A stretch of 7,891 nt of DNA from Verrucomicrobiia bacterium (GTDB lineage: Bacteria > Verrucomicrobiota > Verrucomicrobiae > Limisphaerales > UBA11358): the NCBI GenBank assembly GCA_030042375.1, contig JASHZU010000126.1:1-7891 (forward strand), in the 5' to 3' direction. Of this stretch, positions 1-6,672 are shown one piece after another (within the stretch, counting starts at the first letter, position 1; every line of letters begins with the position of its first letter). The notes below the pieces were generated by a model. The model was not told the origin of the DNA. It saw only the letters and a list, made by a program, of their open reading frames with translations, and searched no databases. The position numbers and the translations under genes were made by a program.

Positions 1-2
1 GG

Positions 3-743
3 GGCGTCAGTTATCTGGCCAGCCGTCTGCCGGACCGCTCTCCCGCCCCGGCCGGGGCTGCGGCTATTCCTGCGAACGACGGCGATCGCGAGCGGCGTCT
101 GCGGACGCTGAAATTTCTTGCTGTGAGTTTGATCATTTGGGTCGTGTTAGTGGAAGCTGGCGTCCAACTGTGGTATTTCAAATTGGAATCCAAAATAAAA
201 CCCGGCCCGGCTTGGTCTTTGGTTTTGCCCGAGGACAACCCCACCTTTAAATCAATTCCCATCACCCCCGAAGAGCATACCTTGCTCCGCTTTGACGATA
301 ATAAACAAGGCCAGTGGCAGGAACCCGATGGGACCATATGGCAGGCCTTTTATTTTAACTGGCAGCCCGGGCGTGTGGCCGGTTACCTGGCCAAGCGGCA
401 CACTCCGGACATCTGCCTTCCCGCAATGGGTTTAGCGATGACATCCGGGCCTACCCTGACGGTGCTCAACATAGATAATCTCCAACTGCCCGTGCGGAGT
501 TATGTCTTCACCGGGCCGGACGGACCGTTGCAGGTCTTTCAATGCCATTGGGAGCCTGGCGACAACCAATCCTATGCCGACGAATCATCGCGGTTTAACC
601 TCATTCGCGGCATTTGGACGGGGAGAGGAAACAAGGGCCAAAAAGTCATTGAAATTGTTATCACGGGCAGCCACGATTCTGACGCCGCAAAGGAGGCATT
701 GCAGCGCGAATTGCAGAAGTTAATCAAAATTGAAAAATCCTGA
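3..743 (+). CDS. Exosortase-associated EpsI-type protein, 3' part (possible exosortase-EpsI fusion)
   Basis: The reading frame is open from the left edge of the window to a TGA at 741-743, giving 246 visible residues; the true start lies upstream. The first ~35 residues look like a helix end followed by a Pro/Ala-rich linker. A membrane segment follows at about residues 37-58 (rich in L, I, V, W), and then a ~185-residue soluble domain. That domain carries RHTPDICLP, with His133 and Cys138 in visible numbering. This fits the H-x-P-x-x-C signature of the EpsI/DUF3485 family that accompanies or is fused to exosortases in the sorting of PEP-CTERM proteins. The downstream sugar-polymer genes and two PEP-CTERM genes support this role. 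The upstream tail could be the end of an exosortase transmembrane domain, but the exosortase catalytic Cys/Arg/His residues are not in the window. A GTG at 123 is a possible internal start, but it has no ribosome binding site and the frame continues upstream of it. Confidence 0.8.
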   Translation, partial: GVSYLASRLPDRSPAPAGAAAIPANDGDRERRLRTLKFLAVSLIIWVVLVEAGVQLWYFKLESKIKPGPAWSLVLPEDNPTFKSIPITPEEHTLLRFDDNKQGQWQEPDGTIWQAFYFNWQPGRVAGYLAKRHTPDICLPAMGLAMTSGPTLTVLNIDNLQLPVRSYVFTGPDGPLQVFQCHWEPGDNQSYADESSRFNLIRGIWTGRGNKGQKVIEIVITGSHDSDAAKEALQRELQKLIKIEKS

Positions 744-754
744 GCGGTCTTGAA

Positions 755-2029
755 ATGCGTTTCCTGCTTTTAAACCAATTTTACCCGCCGGACGTTGCGC
801 CGACGGGGCAGTATTTGCATGACCTGGCGCGCTCGCTGGTGCAGCGCGGACATTCTGTCAAGGTCCTCTGCTCGCGCCGCTCTTACAATGGTGCGAAAAC
901 GTTTTCACCCCGGGAGAATATGGAAGGCGTCGAAGTCGTGCGGCTGGCTGCCACCGGGTTTGGCCGCCGGGGATTTTTAGGCAAGATCGCCGACTACGCT
1001 TCATTTTACGGACTGTTATTGCGCGCCCTGCTTTTTGAGCGCGAGCGTCCGGATTTAATCCTTTCGCTGACAACGCCGCCGTATATCGGACTGCTCGCCA
1101 GGTTCGCTGCGAAAAGACATGGCTGTCGTCATGCCCATTGGATTATGGATCTTTATCCGGATGTCATGTTCGCGCACGGCATGATGCGAAAGGAAGGAAT
1201 CAGCTCCCGCTTTTTGCGCAAGCTCACCCGCTGGCAATTCAAAGGTGCCGACCGGATTTTCACTCTCGGTCCCACAATGGCCGAGCGCATTGCGGTTTAT
1301 TGCGATGAAGACAATTCCCGGGTTTGTTGGATTCCATTATGGACAAATTCCGAGCCGTCTGCCTGGGACGAGAATGAGCCAAACCCGTTGCGGAGCGCCC
1401 GTAAATGGAGTCCCGACGAAACCGTTTTCCTGTATTCGGGAAACATGGGGCTGGGTCATCGTTTTAATGAGTTTCTCGAAGCGGCGAAGCAGCTGGGCAA
1501 TGCCAAAGTGCGATGGGCCTTTGCCGGCGACGGCAAGCGAAGAATGGAAATCGAAATGTTCGCCAAAGCAAATCCCGTGGCGCGCATCGAGTTCCTGGAG
1601 AGCGTCGCTTATACGCAGTTGCGTGCCCACCTGTGCGCGGCGGACGTGCATTTAGCCAGCATGGATTCCGCCTGGCAGGGAACCATGGTGCCCAGCAAGC
1701 TTCAAGGAAGCTTTGCCGTGGCACGTCCGGTGCTTTATGTGGGGGGGCGAAACTGTGAAACGGCCCTCTGGATTCAACAATCTGGCGGCGGCTGGGTGGT
1801 GGAAGAAAACGACGTAAAAGGCCTGCTCCGAGCCATTGAGGAAGCGCTTGATCCTCGCGAGCGCCGCCGGCGCAGCCAGGCAGCCCTGGAATTTGCGCGC
1901 GGTCATTTTTTGAAATCGGCCGCCTGCGGACGGTTTATCGAATTGTTGGAAAAGGGCAACGATTCAAAATTGGAAGAGAAAAGGCAAAAAACCGACGTCC
2001 TTAAACCCGTTTCAAGTTTTCTTTTGTAA
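755..2029 (+). CDS. GT4-family glycosyltransferase (WbuB/WcaI-like)
   Basis: A predicted cytoplasmic or membrane-associated GT-B fold glycosyltransferase of 424 residues, a normal length for the family. It would transfer a sugar from a nucleotide donor to a growing lipid-linked polymer. The N-terminal half opens with the beta-alpha segment LLLNQFYPPDVAPTGQY, characteristic of WbuB-like GT4 enzymes, and contains W-I-M-D-L-Y-P-D (residues 129-136). The donor-binding half has Y-S-G-N-M-G (227-232) and M-V-P-S-K-L (311-316), followed by A-R-P-V-L-Y, the usual position of the phosphate-contacting loop. The last ~20 residues are polar and probably a disordered extension. The ATG at 755 lies 11 bases after the previous stop, and the next gene starts 3 bases after this one ends, so co-transcription is very likely. 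No strong Shine-Dalgarno is visible. The exact donor and acceptor cannot be read from sequence. Confidence 0.9.
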   Translation: MRFLLLNQFYPPDVAPTGQYLHDLARSLVQRGHSVKVLCSRRSYNGAKTFSPRENMEGVEVVRLAATGFGRRGFLGKIADYASFYGLLLRALLFERERPDLILSLTTPPYIGLLARFAAKRHGCRHAHWIMDLYPDVMFAHGMMRKEGISSRFLRKLTRWQFKGADRIFTLGPTMAERIAVYCDEDNSRVCWIPLWTNSEPSAWDENEPNPLRSARKWSPDETVFLYSGNMGLGHRFNEFLEAAKQLGNAKVRWAFAGDGKRRMEIEMFAKANPVARIEFLESVAYTQLRAHLCAADVHLASMDSAWQGTMVPSKLQGSFAVARPVLYVGGRNCETALWIQQSGGGWVVEENDVKGLLRAIEEALDPRERRRRSQAALEFARGHFLKSAACGRFIELLEKGNDSKLEEKRQKTDVLKPVSSFLL

Positions 2030-2032
2030 ATC

Positions 2033-3937
2033 ATGTTTGGCGATTTTGACAAATATATCCTGGTGTTTTTGACCGGGCTGCTGGTGACCTACCTGTTGAC
2101 GCCGGTGGTCAAGAAGCTGGCTTTTCGGTACAGCATTGTGGACATGCCAAACGAGCGCCGGCCACACCAGCGGCCAACGGCGCGCGGCGGCGGAGTGGCC
2201 CTGTTCATCGGCGTTCAGGCCGCCTGCCTGCTGGCAGTCGCGTTTCCAAATCTTTCTGGTGAATTTGATTTTGCCTGGTGGTGGCACTTTGCGCTGGCCT
2301 CCTCAATTTTATTTGTCGTGGGCATCATCGACGATGTCCGCGGCATGAAACCACTGGTCAAATTGGCCGGCCAGGCGCTGGCGGCTTTTTCCATCTCGTT
2401 TTCAACCAAGTTCGGTTATTTCATGGGATACAGCCTGCCCGGTCCGCTGGATCATCTTTTGGTCGTGATTTGGCTGGTAGCCATTATCAATGCCTTCAAT
2501 CTCATTGACGGGCTGGACGGGCTGGCATCCGGATTAGCCGTCATTTCGGCTGTCGGCCTGTGCGGTATTTTAGCCATCCAACAAAAAGCCGGGGACGTTT
2601 TGGTTCTGCTCGGGTTCATTGGCGCCTGCCTTGGTTTTTTGCGTTATAACTTTCATCCCGCGAGCATTTTCCTTGGTGACACTGGAAGCATGTTTATTGG
2701 ATTTACGCTGGGTGTGGTCTCGCTCCAAACGCTGACGAAAAATTCATTCATCATATCGCTTACGATTCCCATCCTGGTCCTGGGGGTTCCGATTTATGAC
2801 GCGGTATTGGCGATTTGGCGGCGTTCGGTGCGAAAGTGGATTAGCGAACAGACCCATGGCGTGAAACGCGGCATCATGCAGCCGGATCTGGAGCATCTGC
2901 ATCACCGCCTCAAATTCGCCGGCCTGAGTACCGGGCGCGTGGCGATGTATCTCTATATTTTCAATTTCGTGTTAGTCACTGTTGGCTTATTGATTGAGCT
3001 GAACCAATTACGGGCGGCAGGGATCTTTTTAATCGCCTTGCTGGCGGGCGTCTATTTATTGATGCGCCATCTTGCCGTCATTGAATTGCGTGAAACCGGC
3101 AGGGCCTTCTTAATGGGATTGCGGCGTCCCACGCATTCCTCACTCAAGGCGCTGGCCTATGTGCTTTTCGACATGATTTGGCTGTCTACTTCGCTGGCTC
3201 TCATCATGTGGCTTGTCGAGCAGCAAAGGGGCGATTTCTGGTATAAATGGTATCTTGACCTGCCGGTTTGGGTAACGCCTACTTTTTCCCTGCTCGCCAT
3301 TTCCCGCACCTATGTCACGCACTGGCCCCGCGCGCGGCTTCGGGACGTTCTTACGCTGATATTCTGGCTGGAGGCCGGGATTCTTTTCAGCCTCGGGCTG
3401 GCGCTGCTGATTGACCCGTCGCAAAGCGAGAAATGGGCTTTGCGGGCGCTTTGGTTTGCAGCCATCAGCCATCCGGTCATTATTTTCTCAAGAGTTGTTT
3501 ATCGGTGCGTTGAAGAGATGGCATTATGGATTCGGCGCCAAAGCGATCTGGCCGGCGGATATGAGAGAGTGCTCCTTTACGGCGCAGGAACACGCGCCCA
3601 ACTATTTTTAAAAGATAGCGTAGCCACCAACGCCAAAAATCCCGACCGGCGTGTGATTGTCGGCTTCATCGATGACGAAAGCGCGCTGCATTTCCAATGG
3701 ATTTACGGATATCTCGTTTTGGGTGGGACCAAGGAGTTGCCCCATATCATCGCGAAATGGAAAATTAACCGGATCATCGTTGTCGCCGATCTGTTGCCGG
3801 AAAGCTGGAAAATGGTCCGTGAGGTCGTGCAACAGGAAGGAATCCGGCTCAGCGAATGGTTCCCTCAGGAGCACGAAATTAACCTGACAAAGGCCAAAAA
3901 AACAGACATCGTTGAAACGTTACAGAAAACGTCTTGA
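2033..3937 (+). CDS. WecA/MraY-type polyprenyl-phosphate sugar-1-phosphate transferase fused to a FlaA1/WbaP-type N-terminal module
   Basis: A 634-residue multi-pass membrane protein. Residues 1 to ~346 are a complete WecA/MraY-like enzyme with about 11 membrane segments, which transfers a sugar-1-phosphate from a UDP-sugar to undecaprenyl phosphate. Its motifs are all present: R-P-H-Q-R-P-T-A-R-G-G-G (43-54), D-D-V-R-G (100-104), N-x-x-N-L-I-D-G-L-D-G (153-163), G-D-T-G-S (215-219) and H-L-H-H-R-L (288-293). The HxHH motif points to the WecA rather than the MraY branch. A second module follows: about four membrane segments (roughly 370-500) and a Rossmann-like domain starting R-V-L-L-Y-G-A-G (512-519), with G-F-I-D-D further on. 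This matches the N-terminal part of FlaA1/CapD and WbaP-type proteins, but neither a dehydratase nor a bacterial sugar transferase domain follows; the protein ends at 634. WecA-type enzymes are usually ~350 residues, so this is a fusion. It probably starts synthesis of the locus polymer. The start is inferred from the family N-terminus; no clear ribosome site precedes it. Confidence 0.88.
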   Translation: MFGDFDKYILVFLTGLLVTYLLTPVVKKLAFRYSIVDMPNERRPHQRPTARGGGVALFIGVQAACLLAVAFPNLSGEFDFAWWWHFALASSILFVVGIIDDVRGMKPLVKLAGQALAAFSISFSTKFGYFMGYSLPGPLDHLLVVIWLVAIINAFNLIDGLDGLASGLAVISAVGLCGILAIQQKAGDVLVLLGFIGACLGFLRYNFHPASIFLGDTGSMFIGFTLGVVSLQTLTKNSFIISLTIPILVLGVPIYDAVLAIWRRSVRKWISEQTHGVKRGIMQPDLEHLHHRLKFAGLSTGRVAMYLYIFNFVLVTVGLLIELNQLRAAGIFLIALLAGVYLLMRHLAVIELRETGRAFLMGLRRPTHSSLKALAYVLFDMIWLSTSLALIMWLVEQQRGDFWYKWYLDLPVWVTPTFSLLAISRTYVTHWPRARLRDVLTLIFWLEAGILFSLGLALLIDPSQSEKWALRALWFAAISHPVIIFSRVVYRCVEEMALWIRRQSDLAGGYERVLLYGAGTRAQLFLKDSVATNAKNPDRRVIVGFIDDESALHFQWIYGYLVLGGTKELPHIIAKWKINRIIVVADLLPESWKMVREVVQQEGIRLSEWFPQEHEINLTKAKKTDIVETLQKTS

Positions 3938-3968
3938 ACGTTAATTCAGTGAAATTATCAATTAACCT

Positions 3969-5627
3969 ATGCGTAAAATACTTGTCATCCTTGTAAGCCT
4001 TACCGTTGTGTTGCTGCTCGGTTATTCGGCTTATCGCGGATACCAGTTATGGAGGCAGGGGCACTGGTTGTCTGTGGCCAAGCGCTACGCGGCGATAAAA
4101 GATATTGAAAATGAGCGCCTTTGCCTAAAACAGGCGCTGAGATATGATCCCCGGAATATTGAAGCCTGCCGTATGATGGCCGAGACAAGTCCCAGCATCG
4201 CCGAAGACGTGGCTTGGCGTCAAAAGGTGGTTGACCTGGATCCCGCTTCCCTGGATGACCGGATGATGCTCGTCCAGACCGCCTTGTTGGCTCGCGACTA
4301 TAAGACAGCCACAAATGCGCTGGCAGGCGCGAGTGATGCAGATAAAAAAACGGCGATTTATTACGACATCGCCGGCCAATTTGCGCTGGCGTCAAATCAA
4401 TTGGAAATGGCTGAAGCCGATTTTGCCCAAGCGGCCCAAATCGACCCCTCAAATCCCATGGCTCCTTTTAGTCGCGCTTTTGTTCAATTGCATGGCAGCA
4501 ACACACTGGATATGGCTGAAGCGCGCGTCACCATGCAGCGAATTAGCATGGATTCCACCAATGCGATGATCCGCAACCAGGCCCGGCGGGAATTGGTCTA
4601 TGATGCCGTGCGCTTTAAGGATTACCAAACAGCGGTCGCTTTCTCCAAGCTATTGGCCGAAGAAACAAATGCAGTTTTCTCCGATAAGCTCATGTACCTT
4701 GAAGCATTAAGAAGGGCCAAAAGTGACGATTACACTTCAGTCCTGGCTGCCTGCGAGCGCGATGCCACCAGTAACCCTGACGGCCTTTTTCAAATGACGT
4801 TTTGGTTTATGCAAAAGGATATGCCCTCCCAGGCGCTTTCCTGGTTGCAGAGCCTGCCCCAGGATACCCAAACCAATCTTCCGGCCGCGCTGCTGATAGC
4901 GCAATGCCAGATGGCGGCGCAGGATTGGGCAGATTTGCAAAATACCGCCGGGAAACAAAATTGGGGACGGCAGGAATATGCCCGCCACGCTTATGTGGCT
5001 CGTGCCATGCGCGAGCAAGGTTATCTTGAGCCATCCAAGGCAGAATGGGACCTGGCAGTCAGCGACGCCGGCCAGCAGGATTCCAGTTTAACTGCTCTCT
5101 TTCGCATTGCGGCCACATGGGGTTGGCAGAATGAAGGCCAGGAGATTCTTTGGACCATCGTCAATACCTATCCAAAAGAAACGTGGGCTGCCCGAGCCCT
5201 GACCGCTCTGCTTTATCAAAGCGGCGCTACACGTCCTTTGATGCAATTGTTCTCCACTGAGGTAAGCCGCAACCCTGACGACCTGGACGCAAAAAACAAC
5301 CTGGCGCTGACAGCCATGCTTTTGAAAGCGCAGGAAATGAATCCTTATGAACTGACGCGAGACGTTTATCAAGCGGCACCCACAAATTACTTGTATGCAT
5401 GTACTTATGCATTTTCCCTTTATCTTCAGGGAAAGAATTCTGACGCCCTCAAAGTCATGCAAACCATTCCAGATAAAGACCTTGGCAATAATTCGACCGC
5501 CGGATACTATGGTCTTATATTAAAGGCAGTCGGCGATGCCCAAGCCGATAAATACTTGGAACTTTCAGTCCGGGGGCCGCTGCTGCCTGAAGAGCGGGCT
5601 TTATTCCAGCAGGCCATGAGCCCTTAA
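3969..5627 (+). CDS. Membrane-anchored TPR-like repeat protein
   Basis: 552 residues with one N-terminal hydrophobic helix (about residues 4-20) after M-R-K, followed by a long, mostly helical soluble region. TPR-like pairs are visible at about residues 37-72 (ending in A-L-R-Y-D-P-R-N), 134-171 (ending in A-A-Q-I-D-P-S-N-P) and around 435-460 (N-P-D-D-L-D-A-K-N-N-L-A). Degenerate helical repeats fill the rest. There is no lipobox cysteine, so it is not the typical PEP-CTERM-system TPR lipoprotein, and there is no sorting tail at the C-terminus. It begins 31 bases after the WecA-like gene with no terminator between them, so it is probably in the same operon. TPR proteins at such loci are thought to scaffold polymer assembly or export; that role here is inference. 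Membrane topology is ambiguous because basic residues flank the helix on both sides. No obvious Shine-Dalgarno precedes the ATG. Confidence 0.8.
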   Translation: MRKILVILVSLTVVLLLGYSAYRGYQLWRQGHWLSVAKRYAAIKDIENERLCLKQALRYDPRNIEACRMMAETSPSIAEDVAWRQKVVDLDPASLDDRMMLVQTALLARDYKTATNALAGASDADKKTAIYYDIAGQFALASNQLEMAEADFAQAAQIDPSNPMAPFSRAFVQLHGSNTLDMAEARVTMQRISMDSTNAMIRNQARRELVYDAVRFKDYQTAVAFSKLLAEETNAVFSDKLMYLEALRRAKSDDYTSVLAACERDATSNPDGLFQMTFWFMQKDMPSQALSWLQSLPQDTQTNLPAALLIAQCQMAAQDWADLQNTAGKQNWGRQEYARHAYVARAMREQGYLEPSKAEWDLAVSDAGQQDSSLTALFRIAATWGWQNEGQEILWTIVNTYPKETWAARALTALLYQSGATRPLMQLFSTEVSRNPDDLDAKNNLALTAMLLKAQEMNPYELTRDVYQAAPTNYLYACTYAFSLYLQGKNSDALKVMQTIPDKDLGNNSTAGYYGLILKAVGDAQADKYLELSVRGPLLPEERALFQQAMSP

Positions 5628-5788
5628 GGCTCAAAAAAAATCTGAAAAAGGCAGTCAAATTGAGTTGATAAAGGGCTTACCAGCTTCTTTTTACGACCCA
5701 AAACTGAATTGGCATGTCCCGCAACCCACTAGATTAAAATCCGCAAAAAGGGTATAAACTGTGAATTCTCGTCGAGGGAAGTTTGATA
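5628..5788 (+). promoter_or_regulatory. Leader region of first PEP-CTERM gene with weak promoter candidates
   Basis: This AT-rich gap separates the polysaccharide operon from the PEP-CTERM gene. No intrinsic terminator is visible, so read-through from upstream is possible. Two weak sigma70-like candidates exist. TTGGCA (5709-5714) with TAAAAT (5735-5740) has a 20-base spacer, which is long. TATAAA (5753-5758) has no recognisable -35. The octamer GTATAAAC at 5752-5759 recurs in the next intergenic region at 6921-6928. None of these is convincing on its own. Confidence 0.25.
5774..5779 (+). promoter_or_regulatory. Ribosome binding site that decides the PEP-CTERM gene start
   Basis: GAGGGA lies 9 bases before the ATG at 5789, a normal distance. 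An in-frame TTG at 5783 would be only 3 bases away, too close to use this site. The ATG at 5789 also gives a standard signal peptide beginning M-R-K-K. This is the only gene in the window with a clear Shine-Dalgarno site. Confidence 0.65.
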
Positions 5789-6619
5789 ATGCGAAAGAAA
5801 ACAAAGTTATTGGCGGCGATAGCGGTGCCATCCATGGTGGCGACGGGCTTGTTTGCTCAAACAAATCTCACAGTTACATTGAATTTGACCAGCGGTTATC
5901 GTGACCCTAACAGTTACGGCGGTGAGTTCACGGCGGTCCTTTCAGGAAATAATAGTTTTTCCAGCTACGTTACTTCCCATTACGGTTCCAATGTCACGAC
6001 GGGAGGTGGAATTGAAACGTTTTGCGTTGAGATGGCACAAACCATTTCTGCCGGTACTCCATACAGCGCCACGGTCGGCCCAAGCATTGTCAACGGCAGT
6101 GGAAGCTCTCCCCTCACAGTGGGCGTTGCCTGGTTATACATGGAATTTGTCACCGGGGGTTTGGCGAACGCTGCAGGTTATAGTGTGAGCGGGGCGGACT
6201 ATGATTACACCCCGGGTTACAACAACACGACAGGTATGGGGCGTGAATTATCCGCCGACGAACTTCAGGACGCCATCTGGTATTTGCAAGGGGAACTTGG
6301 GACCAGCACCACCACTCAAACGCGTGACTCGATTTATACGTATACCGCCAGCAACGATCCCTTTATACAGCTTGTCGAGGATAAATTTGGAAGCCTTGCG
6401 GGAGCTGAAGAAAGCGACACCGCGTCGGGTGCAAGCAACTACGGAGTGGAAGTCCTTAATCTTACCAGCGAGGTCAACGGTTGCACCGTCTATGATCAGG
6501 ATCAACTGATTTATTGTCCCGTTCCGGAACCTGCCACATTAGCGGCCGGGGCCATGCTTTTAATCCCGCTTGGAGTGAGCGGCTTTCGCGCTCTCCGGAA
6601 GAAAAATTTGGCAAAATAA
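5789..6619 (+). CDS. PEP-CTERM protein with thioester-domain-like Cys/Gln motifs
   Basis: 276 residues, predicted to be secreted and sorted by exosortase. A signal peptide (basic M-R-K-K, hydrophobic core, likely cleavage after Ala23) is followed by a Thr/Ser/Gly/Tyr-rich ectodomain. The sorting tail has V-P-E-P at 245-248, a hydrophobic stretch with an internal P-L-G (249-266), and R-A-L-R-K-K at 267-272. The ectodomain contains F-C-V-E (Cys79), G-V-A-W-L-Y and L-Q-D-A-I-W-Y-L-Q-G-E (Gln160), a pattern I recognise as recurring in PEP-CTERM proteins. The Cys/Gln motifs resemble those that form internal thioesters in Gram-positive adhesins; a thioester here is inference. Two more cysteines, Cys232 and Cys243, lie just before the sorting motif and may form a disulfide. 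The gene lies downstream of the polymer operon and ends in its own terminator. A TTG at 5783 is an alternative start but less likely. Confidence 0.88.
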   Translation: MRKKTKLLAAIAVPSMVATGLFAQTNLTVTLNLTSGYRDPNSYGGEFTAVLSGNNSFSSYVTSHYGSNVTTGGGIETFCVEMAQTISAGTPYSATVGPSIVNGSGSSPLTVGVAWLYMEFVTGGLANAAGYSVSGADYDYTPGYNNTTGMGRELSADELQDAIWYLQGELGTSTTTQTRDSIYTYTASNDPFIQLVEDKFGSLAGAEESDTASGASNYGVEVLNLTSEVNGCTVYDQDQLIYCPVPEPATLAAGAMLLIPLGVSGFRALRKKNLAK

Positions 6620-6638
6620 TTTTGTTTTAAGCAACCAG

Positions 6639-6672
6639 GCGATAATGCGGACTGCCGTGTTATCGCTTTTTT
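6639..6672 (+). terminator. Rho-independent terminator after first PEP-CTERM gene
   Basis: GCGATAA (6639-6645) pairs with TTATCGC (6660-6666). The stem continues through two G-U wobbles and CGG/CCG to a four-base ACTG loop, giving about 12 pairs in total. It is followed directly by a run of six T at 6667-6672 and another T-rich stretch. It lies 20 bases after the stop codon, which separates transcription of the two PEP-CTERM genes. Confidence 0.85.

Noticed and set aside
123..125. GTG as the start of the EpsI-type protein
   Set aside because: No ribosome binding site precedes it and the frame is open to the window edge through plausible protein sequence.
4000..4452. 150-codon antisense open frame inside the TPR gene
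   Set aside because: It lies wholly within a well supported gene and its Arg/Pro/Gly/Ser-rich composition is typical of a shadow frame.
5618..5632. GAGCC/GGCTC hairpin at the end of the TPR gene
   Set aside because: It is followed by a run of A, not T, on the + strand, and no gene on the - strand would use it, so it is not called a terminator.
5710..5723. Sigma-54-like TGGCATG followed by GC upstream of the first PEP-CTERM gene
   Set aside because: The GG to GC spacing is 10 bases instead of the required 12, and the T-T before GC is missing.
5783..5785. TTG as the start of the first PEP-CTERM protein
   Set aside because: It is too close to the GAGGGA site; the ATG at 5789 has proper spacing and gives a cleaner signal peptide.
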